NCBI GenBank assembly: GCA_902478455.1
Contig: CABSLJ010000080.1
Location: 1-10,195, forward strand
Direction of reading: 5' to 3'
DNA length: 10,195 nt
Source of the DNA: an uncultured Oscillospiraceae bacterium
GTDB taxonomy: Bacteria; Bacillota; Clostridia; Oscillospirales; Acutalibacteraceae
Shown one piece after another: positions 1-6,117 of the stretch (within the stretch, counting starts at the first letter, position 1; the number at the start of each line of letters is the position of its first letter). The notes under the pieces were generated by a model. That model made no database searches and was not told where the DNA came from. It was given only the letters and a program-made list of their open reading frames with translations. The position numbers were made by a program, and so were the translations under genes.

Positions 1-181
1 TAAGCAGGTCTTATTCGCTTCCCTTAATCTGTAACACATCATTGACAAACCTACAAAGCAATATTTTTCCGTTTTGCCGCGCGCCGGCGCGATTTCTGTA
101 AAATCGACGCGTCTTTCTGAAAAGTTCAGGGTTCTCCACTCGGGAAAACATTTCGTTGCGGCTCTTCCCTTTTAGGGGAAC

Positions 182-212
182 ACGGGGCGGTCCCGGGAGG
201 GAGCCGCCCCGT
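182..212 (-). terminator. GC-rich hairpin downstream of the first gene, possible terminator
   Basis: The arms ACGGGGCGG (182-190) and CCGCCCCGT (204-212) are perfect complements. Inside them TCCC and GGGA can pair further. The hairpin starts about 14 bases beyond the TAG stop of the minus-strand gene, the expected place for its terminator. No T-run follows on the minus strand; a weaker hairpin (TTCCC...GGGAA) follows at about 165-180. It could end transcription or simply protect the 3' end of the messenger. Bases 1-181 contain no other feature I can support; a CGCGCCGGCGCG palindrome lies at 80-91. Confidence 0.45.
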
Positions 213-226
213 CGCGCTTTGCTTGT

Positions 227-1036
227 CTATCTTTTCCGCATGCTTTTGGAATCGAGCGTATCGGCCACAAAGCGCTTCTGCTTTTTGGGCTTTTCCGGCT
301 TGACGTTCTTGCCCTTGAATTTCAGCGCGGCTTTGCGGGCCTTCTTCATGTCGTCGGTCAGATACTGCTCAAGCGCCGCCGTGGCAGTCTCTCCCTCGAT
401 GTTGTTCAACAGCACGATGGTGATGATGCTGCGCACATCCATATCGCCGACGTTGTACATATCGCACAGGATGCCGACCAGACGCTCCTTGCGGTCGTCT
501 TCCCCATAGGAGGAGAGCAGCGCCTGTATTTTGGGCAGAACCTTTTTCTCGGCGAAGGTCACGCCGCGCAGCCTGCCGTAGCGGGTTCTTTCCTCGGTCA
601 GTTCATCGCGCAGCTCGGGGAAGATGACGATCAGACGGTTCATGAAGAACTGCGGGTCTACGTTGCCGTCCTCGTCCTTCTTTGCCTTTTTCTTGGCCGA
701 CTGCACCATCGCCTTACGCTTGGGTCCCTCGATGGTCTCGATGAAGTCGTTGGCGATGCCTTCGGCCTGGCGTTCGCTGTCGGTATCCGGGTCAAACAGC
801 CAGACGGAAACCGACTTCCACTCGTTGTCCGGTCCCTCGTCGGTCATGCCGCAGCTTCTGAGTTCAAAGCGCTTCTTGTGTTTGTCAAACACTACGCTGT
901 AGGCCATCGCCTCACTGGTAAACAGGGCGACCCTTCCCTCCTCCTGCTTGTAGCTGACGTCCTGCTGCACGAACTCCTGGGCCGCAAGCGCCTGCGCCAC
1001 CAGCTCCACAATGAGGTCAAACGCCTTCTTTTCCAA
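227..1036 (-). CDS. Unrecognised 269-residue protein with basic C-terminal tail
   Basis: I do not recognise this protein with confidence. It has no signal peptide or membrane segment, so it is probably cytoplasmic. The first 80 residues or so look like a mixed alpha/beta domain with many charged residues. A lysine-rich linker (KKKAKKDEDG) follows near residues 114-123. A helical region of about 125-235 comes next, opening with a PQFFMNRLIVIFPELRDEL segment. The last 40 residues are very basic (KGKNVKPEKPKKQKR), which may suggest nucleic acid or ribosome contact. The FPEL segment faintly recalls a DUF7674-like module, but I cannot confirm that. The start is TTG: an AGGAG at 1046-1050 lies 9 bases upstream, and a good promoter lies further up. 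Codon use is like its neighbours. It stands alone and diverges from ddl. Confidence 0.8.
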   Translation of the reverse strand: MEKKAFDLIVELVAQALAAQEFVQQDVSYKQEEGRVALFTSEAMAYSVVFDKHKKRFELRSCGMTDEGPDNEWKSVSVWLFDPDTDSERQAEGIANDFIETIEGPKRKAMVQSAKKKAKKDEDGNVDPQFFMNRLIVIFPELRDELTEERTRYGRLRGVTFAEKKVLPKIQALLSSYGEDDRKERLVGILCDMYNVGDMDVRSIITIVLLNNIEGETATAALEQYLTDDMKKARKAALKFKGKNVKPEKPKKQKRFVADTLDSKSMRKR

Positions 1037-1045
1037 AAAAGATCA

Positions 1046-1050
1046 CTCCT
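1046..1050 (-). promoter_or_regulatory. Ribosome binding site fixing a TTG start
   Basis: Read on the minus strand this is AGGAG, 9 bases before the TTG at 1036-1034. No ATG or GTG in the same frame lies at a suitable distance, so it decides for the uncommon TTG start of the unrecognised gene. Confidence 0.7.
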
Positions 1051-1157
1051 GCACTTTTATTTTCCGATGCGCCTGCGCCCCTTTTCACGAGGCCGCGCCC
1101 TTGCTTTCTTTCCCGGCGCGCGGTCCCGCCGCGCGTCCAAAACGGAACAGATACCTT

Positions 1158-1186
1158 ATTATACAACGCCTCCGCCGCTTTGTCAT
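1158..1186 (-). promoter_or_regulatory. Sigma-70-type promoter of the unrecognised minus-strand gene
   Basis: On the minus strand the -35 box is ATGACA (1186-1181, 5 of 6 to consensus) and the -10 box is TATAAT (1163-1158, perfect), with exactly 17 bases between. It would start transcription near 1151 and give a leader of about 115 bases before the TTG start. This is the best match to consensus in the window. Confidence 0.75.
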
Positions 1187-1237
1187 CAGATTTCTCGGTT
1201 ATTTTTCTCGGTATTTCCTTTTAGGGCTTCTCAAGGA

Positions 1238-1330
1238 CGCACGGCGGAGGCAACGGGCGAACGATGTTCGCCCCTACTCTCATCCCGGCAACCAGTCTGT
1301 AGGGGCGCACAGCGTGCGCCCGTCCGTGCG
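1238..1330. repeat. Inverted pair of covarying 24-bp palindromes (REP/BIME-like element)
   Basis: Two 24-base units lie at 1254-1277 and 1299-1322, in opposite orientation and 21 bases apart. Each begins GTAGGGGCG when read outward-in and folds into an 8-bp stem with a 3-base loop. One stem is GGGCGAAC/GTTCGCCC and the other GGGCGCAC/GTGCGCCC, so one base pair has changed on both sides (A-T to C-G). Outer arms CGCACGG (1238-1244) and CCGTGCG (1324-1330) extend the inverted repeat, with about eight unmatched bases in the left arm. No coding sequence is inside. Small dispersed palindromes of this type are common between genes in many bacteria; whether it recurs in this genome cannot be seen from here. 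A T6 run at 1333-1338 follows, so it might also act as a terminator on the plus strand. Confidence 0.7.
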
Positions 1331-1402
1331 CGTTTTTTATCAACGCCTGAATCCGTCCAAAAGGATGCACACAAAAGCCGCATTTCCCGGTTGAATTTAT
1401 AA

Positions 1403-1431
1403 TTGCGCCGCTTTGCTTCTTATGGTAATAT
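1403..1431 (+). promoter_or_regulatory. Probable promoter of ddl
   Basis: TTGCGC (1403-1408), a 17-base spacer and TAATAT (1426-1431) preceded by an extended -10 TGG. A perfect TATAAT at 1431-1436 overlaps but has no matching -35 box at the right distance. The region is sharply AT-rich against a GC-rich background and lies about 100 bases before the ddl start, so a promoter here is likely although the exact boxes are uncertain. Confidence 0.4.
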
Positions 1432-1470
1432 ATAATATCGAACCCTTATACAATAAAATGGAAGCTTTCC

Positions 1471-1512
1471 TTGGAAACCGGCCCTTTCCGTAACCTGCGG
1501 CGCGGTTTCCAA
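1471..1512 (+). promoter_or_regulatory. Perfect 10-bp inverted repeat in the ddl leader
   Basis: TTGGAAACCG (1471-1480) and CGGTTTCCAA (1503-1512) are exact reverse complements, separated by 22 bases. The right arm ends nine bases before the GGAG ribosome binding site of ddl at 1522-1525. In RNA this would be a stem-loop next to the translation start; in DNA it could be an operator. No T-run follows it, so it is not an intrinsic terminator. Its role is unknown. Confidence 0.5.
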
Positions 1513-1535
1513 ATTTGATACGGAGCGTGATCTGC

Positions 1536-2618
1536 GTGAACAAAAAGAGAGTCGCCGTGCTCTTCGGCGGCGTTTCGTCCGAGCACGAGGTATCCTGTAT
1601 GTCGGCCGCGTCGGTCCTGCGGAACATTCCCGAGGAAAACTACGACGTGCTGCGCGTCGGCATCGACAAATCGGGCGACTGGTTCCTCTATTCCGGCCCC
1701 ATTGAAGCCATTGCCGACGCCGGCTGGGCAAAGCATCCCGAAAACCGCCCCGCCTTCATCGCGCCCGGACTTTCTCCCAAAGGGCTTACCGTCCGCTCGG
1801 GCGATTCCTATGAGCAGCTCCCGCTCGACGCCGTCTTCCCCGTGCTCCACGGCAAGAACGGCGAGGACGGCACCATGCAGGGACTCCTGCAGCTTGCCGG
1901 ACTGCCTTTCGTCGGCTGCGACGCCACCTCCTCCGCCGCCTGCATGGATAAGGTGCTCACCAACGTGATGTTGGACGCGATGGATATTCCCCAGGCGAAA
2001 TACGTCTGGTTCTACGACTATGAATATCAAAAGGACCCCGACGCGGCCCTCCGCCGCGTGGAAGAGGCGCTCGGGCGCTACCCGGTCTTTGTCAAACCGG
2101 CCAACGCCGGCTCCTCGGTCGGCGTCAGCAAGGCGACCGACGCCGCCTCTCTGAAACGGGCGATCGAAATCGCCGTCAGGGAGGACTCCAAAATCCTCAT
2201 CGAGGAGGGCATTGACGGCCAGGAGGTCGAATGCGCCGTCTTCGGCGGGAAAGAGCCCGTCGCCTCCATCGTGGGGGAAATCGCCCCCTCCAATGAATTC
2301 TATGACTACGAGGCCAAATATATCAGCGGCTCCTCCGGCCTCTACATTCCCGCCCGCATTGAAGAGCCCGTCTCCAACCGCATCCGGGAGACCGCCGTGC
2401 GCGCCTTTCAGGCCATGGGCTGCTTCGGGCTGGCCAGGGTGGACTTCTTTGTCCGCCGCGGCACGGGAGAGGTGCTCCTCAACGAGCTCAACACCCTGCC
2501 GGGCTTTACCTCCATCAGCATGTATCCCAAGCTCATGGAGGCCTCCGGCCTGGCTTATCCGGAGCTGATTGACCGCCTGATCGCGCTGGCCATCAGGAGG
2601 GCGGAGGAAAGCAAATGA
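1536..2618 (+). CDS. ddl: D-alanine--D-alanine ligase
   Basis: It joins two D-alanines using ATP to give the D-Ala-D-Ala end of the peptidoglycan precursor, in the cytoplasm. The 360-residue length is normal. The fold is ATP-grasp. Visible family motifs are GGVSSEHEVS near residue 11 (Glu16 matches E. coli DdlB Glu15), HGKNGEDGTMQG, KPANAGSSVGV (Lys187, Ser193), ARVDFF (Arg301, Asp303) and LNELNTLPGFT (Glu317, Asn319). The omega-loop carries Lys261-Tyr262, the Tyr that marks D-Ala ligases; VanA-type D-lactate ligases have His there, so vancomycin-resistance activity is not indicated. I chose the GTG at 1536 (MNKKRVAVLFGG) because GGAG lies at 1522-1525 ten bases upstream; the upstream in-frame TTG (1515) and GTG (1527) are worse placed. 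The stop overlaps the murI start (ATGA). Confidence 0.96.
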   Translation: MNKKRVAVLFGGVSSEHEVSCMSAASVLRNIPEENYDVLRVGIDKSGDWFLYSGPIEAIADAGWAKHPENRPAFIAPGLSPKGLTVRSGDSYEQLPLDAVFPVLHGKNGEDGTMQGLLQLAGLPFVGCDATSSAACMDKVLTNVMLDAMDIPQAKYVWFYDYEYQKDPDAALRRVEEALGRYPVFVKPANAGSSVGVSKATDAASLKRAIEIAVREDSKILIEEGIDGQEVECAVFGGKEPVASIVGEIAPSNEFYDYEAKYISGSSGLYIPARIEEPVSNRIRETAVRAFQAMGCFGLARVDFFVRRGTGEVLLNELNTLPGFTSISMYPKLMEASGLAYPELIDRLIALAIRRAEESK

Positions 2619-3427
2619 ACGGGAAGCCCATCGGCATCTTCGATTCCGGCCTGGGCGGGCTGACCGCCGTCAAGGAGCTCAAACGGGTTCTGCCCCATGA
2701 GGACATCATCTATTTTGGGGACACCGGCCGCGTGCCCTACGGCAACCGCAGCCGGGAGACCATCGTCAAATACGCCATGCAGGACAGCGCCTTCCTCCGG
2801 ACCTTCGGCGTTAAAATGCTCATCGCCGCCTGCGGAACGGTCAGTTCGGTGGCCACCGACGTGGGCAAAAACCTCTCCATCCCCTTCACCGGGGTGGTAG
2901 CCCCCACCTGCCGGGCCGCCGCCCGGGCGACGAAAACCGGGACCATCGGCGTCATCGGCACCACGGCGACCATCCGCAGCGGGGCCTACCGCCGAGAGCT
3001 GACCCGCATCGACGGCGGACTCCGCGTGCTCGAGCAGGACTGTCCCCTCTTTGTGCCGCTGGTGGAAAACGGCTTTATTTCGTCCGGCGATCCCATCACC
3101 CGGCTGGTGGTCGAGCGCTACCTGCTCCCCCTGCGGGAGGCGGGCGTGGACGCTCTGATTCTAGGCTGCACCCACTACCCCATCCTCAGCGAGGTCATCG
3201 CCTCGGTCATGGGGTCCGGGGTGGCGCTCATCGATTCCGGGCGGGAGACCGCCCTCTGCGCGGCCGACACCCTCGCCCGCTGCGGGCTGTTAAACGAGCG
3301 TGAAGAGCCGGGCGGCTGTTCCTTTTTCGTCAGCGACCGACCGGAGGATTTTTGCCGCATCGCCGCGCTTTTTCTCGGCGAGAACGTCGACCGCGGGGTC
3401 GAACAGATCGACATTGAGGAATATTGA
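2615..3427 (+). CDS. murI: Glutamate racemase
   Basis: It converts L-glutamate to the D-glutamate that MurD adds to the peptidoglycan precursor; the enzyme is cytoplasmic and needs no cofactor. The 270-residue length is typical. Family motifs are IGIFDSGLGGLT (Asp10, Ser11), YFGDTGRVPYGNRS from residue 33, the first catalytic cysteine Cys73 and the second in GCTHYPIL (Cys185, His187). Both cysteines sit where the family has them. The oddity is the first motif: family members normally read ACNTASA, here it is ACGTVSSVA, so the conserved Asn after the cysteine is Gly74. A GGAGG at 2603-2607 and the 4-base overlap with ddl point to coupled translation. An aspartate/glutamate racemase with shifted preference is possible, but the ddl context favours the cell-wall role. 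Confidence 0.93.
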   Translation: MNGKPIGIFDSGLGGLTAVKELKRVLPHEDIIYFGDTGRVPYGNRSRETIVKYAMQDSAFLRTFGVKMLIAACGTVSSVATDVGKNLSIPFTGVVAPTCRAAARATKTGTIGVIGTTATIRSGAYRRELTRIDGGLRVLEQDCPLFVPLVENGFISSGDPITRLVVERYLLPLREAGVDALILGCTHYPILSEVIASVMGSGVALIDSGRETALCAADTLARCGLLNEREEPGGCSFFVSDRPEDFCRIAALFLGENVDRGVEQIDIEEY

Positions 3428-3446
3428 TTCAAACATTCCGGCGCAG

Positions 3447-3485
3447 CCGCGCAGGGGACCGGGGGCTGTCTTCTCCCCTGCGCGG
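3447..3485 (+). other. Perfect 12-bp hairpin between murI and the DUF1934 gene
   Basis: CCGCGCAGGGGA (3447-3458) pairs exactly with TCCCCTGCGCGG (3474-3485) around a 15-base loop. It begins 20 bases after the murI stop. A C-rich stretch, not a T-run, follows it, so it does not look like a standard intrinsic terminator. It could mark RNA processing, stabilise the upstream messenger, or partly separate expression of the wall genes from argS. I see no clear promoter in the 106 bases between the two genes. Confidence 0.6.
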
Positions 3486-3533
3486 AGTTCCCCCCCTTCC
3501 CCTTCAAACGGACAAGCAAACGAGGAGTGCAAC

Positions 3534-3995
3534 ATGCAGGAAAATTATCTCATCTCCATCCTGGGAAAACAGAATTACGACGGCGAGCTTGGTGAGGTCC
3601 AGCTGACCACGGTCGGCTCTTATATCACCAAGGGCAGCAGCCGCTACATCCTTTACCGCGAATACGATTCGGACGAGCCCGCCGCCAAGATCACCTCCAT
3701 TCTGAAGGTGGACGGCAACCGCCGCGTGACCCTCATCCGCAACGGCCAGCAGCGCTCCCGCCTCATCCTCGAAAAGGGCAAGCGCCACCTCTGCCATTAC
3801 GACACCGGCTTCGGCACGATGATGGTGGGCGTCTTCGCCGACCGGATCAAATCCGACCTCGACGACAGCGGCGGCAGCCTAGAGGTCAGCTATTCGCTGG
3901 ACATCAACTCGGGACTCAAAAGCTTAAACGAAATTTTCATCAACATCAAGGAGGCAGGCAGTCATGTCGAAACTCACAGCTCAAACCGTCAATAG
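3534..3995 (+). CDS. DUF1934 (YwiB-like) beta-barrel protein
   Basis: A 153-residue cytoplasmic protein that fits the DUF1934 family, small calycin-like beta-barrels of unknown function such as Bacillus YwiB. Evidence is the pattern of alternating short strands (YLISILGKQ, VQLTTVGSYI, SRYILYREYD, ITSILKVDGNRRVTLIRNG, RLILEKGKRHLCHYDT), the late LEVSYSLDIN strand and the C-terminal IFINIKE, all usual for the family, and its place directly before argS, as in Bacillus. The start is ATG 3534, with GAGGAG at 3522-3527. The frame stays open upstream to 3300 but that part overlaps murI and is not coding. The last 32 bases overlap argS, so the two are probably translated together. The final dozen residues look like a read-on tail rather than part of the fold. 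Confidence 0.82.
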   Translation: MQENYLISILGKQNYDGELGEVQLTTVGSYITKGSSRYILYREYDSDEPAAKITSILKVDGNRRVTLIRNGQQRSRLILEKGKRHLCHYDTGFGTMMVGVFADRIKSDLDDSGGSLEVSYSLDINSGLKSLNEIFINIKEAGSHVETHSSNRQ

Positions 3996-5658
3996 CCTAC
4001 GGGAGGTCATCCTCGCGGCGATGGGACGAGCCGTCGCCGCCGGTCAGCTTCCGGCCGTCCCCACCCCCGCCTTTTCCATCGAGGTGCCTGCCGACCGGAG
4101 CCACGGCGACTATTCCGCCAACGCGGCCATGGTCTCCGCCCGCCCCTTTAAAATGTCCCCGCGCAAAATTGCCGATATCCTCATCGAAAACATCGACCTT
4201 GCGGGCACCTACTTTGTCCGCTGTGAGGCCGCCGGTCCCGGCTTCCTCAACTTCTATCTTGGGGACGCCTACTACGCCGACGTGCTTAAGGATATCGAAT
4301 CGCTCGGCGACGCTTACGGCCGCTCCGACTTCGGCGGCGGTAAAAAGGTGATGGTGGAGTTCGTCTCCGCCAACCCGACCGGCCCCATGCACATGGGTAA
4401 CGCCCGCGGCGGCGCTCTGGGCGACTGCCTTGCCTCGGTGCTTGACGCCGCCGGCTACGACGTCTCCCGCGAATTCTACATCAACGACGCCGGCAATCAG
4501 ATTGAAAAATTCGCTGTCTCCCTTGAGGCCCGCTATCTCCAGCTCTATAAGGGCGAGGATGCCGTTCCCTTCCCCGAGGACGGCTACCACGGAGAGGATA
4601 TCAAAGAACGCGCCGCCCAGTTTGCCAAGGAGCACGGCGACGCCTTTGTAAACGTCCCGGAAAAAGAGCGCCGGGAAGCCCTCGTCGGCTTTGCGCTGCC
4701 TAAGAACATCGAGAAGATGAAGAGCGACCTGCGGAAATACCGCATTGAGTACGACACCTGGTTCCACGAAAGCGTGCTCCACCAGGACGGCGAGCTGGCC
4801 GAAACCATCGCCATCCTCAATGAAAGGGGCGTCACCTACGAGCAGGAGGGGGCCCTGTGGTACCAGGCGACCCGCTTTGGCGCCGAAAAGGACGAGGTCC
4901 TCGTCCGTCAGAACGGCAATCCCACCTATTTTGCCGCCGACATCGCCTACCACCGCAATAAATTCCTGAAGCGCGGGTTCGACACCTGCATCAACATCTG
5001 GGGCGCCGACCACCACGGCCATGTGGCCCGGATGCAGGGCGCGCTCGACGCCATCGGCCTGGACGGCAGCAAGCTTCACATCATCCTTATGCAGCTGGTG
5101 CGGCTCATGCAGGGCGGCGAGATCGTCCGTATGAGCAAGCGCACGGGCAAGGCCATTCAGCTAGCCGACCTGCTCGACGAGGTGCCGGTGGACGCCGCGC
5201 GCTTCCTCTTCAATATGCGCGAGGCCAACTCCCAAATGGAATTTGACCTCGATCTCGCCGTCCAGCAGGACGCGCAGAACCCCGTCTATTACGTGCAGTA
5301 CGCCCACGCGCGGATTTGCAGCATTCTCAAGGCCCTTTCCCAGGACGGCATCGTCCCCCGCTCCCCCTCCGCGGATGAGCTCCAGCGCCTGAACACCCCC
5401 GAGGAGCGCGAGCTTATCAGCCATCTGGCCGCCTTCACCGACGAAATCATCGAGGCCGCCAGGGACTACGACCCGGCCCGCATCACGCGGTATGTCATCA
5501 CCCTGGCCACCCTCTTCCATAAGTTCTACAACTCCTGCCGCGTCAAGGGGGAGGATGAAAGCCTCATGCAGGCGAGGCTGTGCCTGTGCCTTTCGGTGCG
5601 CACCGTCATCCGCAACGTACTGCGCATGTTTAAGATCACCGCTCCTGAAAGCATGTAA
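3964..5658 (+). CDS. argS: Arginyl-tRNA synthetase
   Basis: It charges tRNA-Arg with arginine using ATP, a class I synthetase acting in the cytoplasm. The 564-residue length is usual. The N-terminal Add-1 domain covers about residues 1-100, with the SHGDYSANAAM stretch typical of ArgRS. The Rossmann catalytic domain follows with SANPTGPMHMGNARGG; its HIGH motif is His143-Met-Gly-Asn146. The NDAGNQIEKF segment, the INIWGADHHGHVARM segment and the KMSKS counterpart RMSKRTGKA (Arg389-Arg393) are all present. The DALR anticodon-binding domain starts near YYVQYAHARI and ends with FHKFYNSCRV and the ITAPESM tail. The start is ATG 3964, with AAGGAGG at 3948-3954. It overlaps the DUF1934 gene by 32 bases and is followed by a strong terminator. 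I see no T-box or other leader. Confidence 0.97.
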   Translation: MSKLTAQTVNSLREVILAAMGRAVAAGQLPAVPTPAFSIEVPADRSHGDYSANAAMVSARPFKMSPRKIADILIENIDLAGTYFVRCEAAGPGFLNFYLGDAYYADVLKDIESLGDAYGRSDFGGGKKVMVEFVSANPTGPMHMGNARGGALGDCLASVLDAAGYDVSREFYINDAGNQIEKFAVSLEARYLQLYKGEDAVPFPEDGYHGEDIKERAAQFAKEHGDAFVNVPEKERREALVGFALPKNIEKMKSDLRKYRIEYDTWFHESVLHQDGELAETIAILNERGVTYEQEGALWYQATRFGAEKDEVLVRQNGNPTYFAADIAYHRNKFLKRGFDTCINIWGADHHGHVARMQGALDAIGLDGSKLHIILMQLVRLMQGGEIVRMSKRTGKAIQLADLLDEVPVDAARFLFNMREANSQMEFDLDLAVQQDAQNPVYYVQYAHARICSILKALSQDGIVPRSPSADELQRLNTPEERELISHLAAFTDEIIEAARDYDPARITRYVITLATLFHKFYNSCRVKGEDESLMQARLCLCLSVRTVIRNVLRMFKITAPESM

Positions 5659-5668
5659 AACAAAGGTC

Positions 5669-5711
5669 AAAAGACATAACATCCGCCCTTCCTGGATGTT
5701 GTGTCTTTTTT
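5669..5711 (+). terminator. Intrinsic terminator after argS
   Basis: AAAAGACATAACATCC (5669-5684) pairs with GGATGTTGTGTCTTTT (5694-5709) with one G-U pair and a 9-base loop, running into six T at 5706-5711. It begins 10 bases after the argS stop, so it closes the ddl-murI-DUF1934-argS run. Confidence 0.9.
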
Positions 5712-5734
5712 CATCCCGCAATATGTGGTACAAT
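5706..5734 (+). promoter_or_regulatory. Extended -10 promoter of the zinc-ribbon/methyltransferase unit
   Basis: TACAAT at 5729-5734 is preceded by TGG (5726-5728), giving the extended -10 form TGnTACAAT. The -35 position 17 bases upstream is TTTTTT, a weak box made from the T-run of the argS terminator; an extended -10 can work without a good -35. The gene start lies about 55 bases downstream of the predicted transcription start. Confidence 0.6.
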
Positions 5735-5793
5735 ATAAAATATCTTTGTTTTATGCGGGACCCGGTCACAATTTCAGGGAGGTCGTGTACAGG

Positions 5794-6087
5794 ATGTCCA
5801 ACGCAGAAATGGTGCGGTTTATCGTCCTATTGCTTGTTTTCTTACTTTTGATCGCCGCGATTATCCACATTGTAAAAAAGATCCACAGAAAGCTACGCGG
5901 CCTGATTTCCAAATTATTCTTATGCTTCCATCTGACCATAAACGCCGAAAGCAATTCTGAACCGCATGCGCCAAAGCCGCCAAAACATCTGCTGCGCTGC
6001 GCCTACTGCGGGACTCTCCACCGCATCCGCACGGAGGAAAGCCTGCGCTGCCGGCACTGCGGCGCGCCGCTTGATCCGGATCAATAA
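5794..6087 (+). CDS. Small membrane-anchored zinc-ribbon protein
   Basis: A 97-residue protein of unknown function. One hydrophobic segment at residues 9-27 (FIVLLLVFLLLIAAIIHIV) is followed at once by basic residues (KKIHRKLR), so the C-terminal part should lie in the cytoplasm by the positive-inside rule. A short proline-containing linker leads to a zinc ribbon with Cys69-x2-Cys72 and Cys86-x2-Cys89. The start is ATG 5794, after AGGGAGG at 5776-5782; a GTG at 5785 is too close to that site, and the frame further up runs through the terminator. The first half is more AT-rich than the neighbours, which fits a membrane segment. It is 30 bases ahead of the methyltransferase gene and probably on the same transcript; no functional link is known. 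Zinc ribbons of this size often bind protein or nucleic acid. Confidence 0.75.
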   Translation: MSNAEMVRFIVLLLVFLLLIAAIIHIVKKIHRKLRGLISKLFLCFHLTINAESNSEPHAPKPPKHLLRCAYCGTLHRIRTEESLRCRHCGAPLDPDQ

Positions 6088-6117
6088 AGCCGCATCGCCT
6101 TAAAGGAGGAATTTTGA

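Noticed and set aside
43..67. TTGACA near the window start as a promoter
   Set aside because: No -10 box at 16-18 bases and no gene downstream on that strand.
1490..1515. Possible T-box core from GGAAACCGCG on the minus strand
   Set aside because: It lacks the AGGGTGG part, is on the wrong strand for ddl, and no antiterminator or terminator follows.
2301..2345. Possible VanA-type D-Ala-D-Lac ligase
   Set aside because: The omega-loop has Lys261-Tyr262 as in ordinary D-Ala-D-Ala ligases, and no vanH or vanX-like neighbour is present.
3300..3533. Upstream extension of the DUF1934 frame
   Set aside because: It overlaps the end of murI and the hairpin; the ATG at 3534 has its own strong ribosome binding site and begins the family fold.
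3997..5079. 360-codon minus-strand open frame opposite argS
   Set aside because: It overlaps the catalytic part of ArgRS and has the same low-complexity antisense character.
5701..5793. Upstream extension of the zinc-ribbon frame
   Set aside because: It runs through the argS terminator and the promoter; ATG 5794 follows a good Shine-Dalgarno site.
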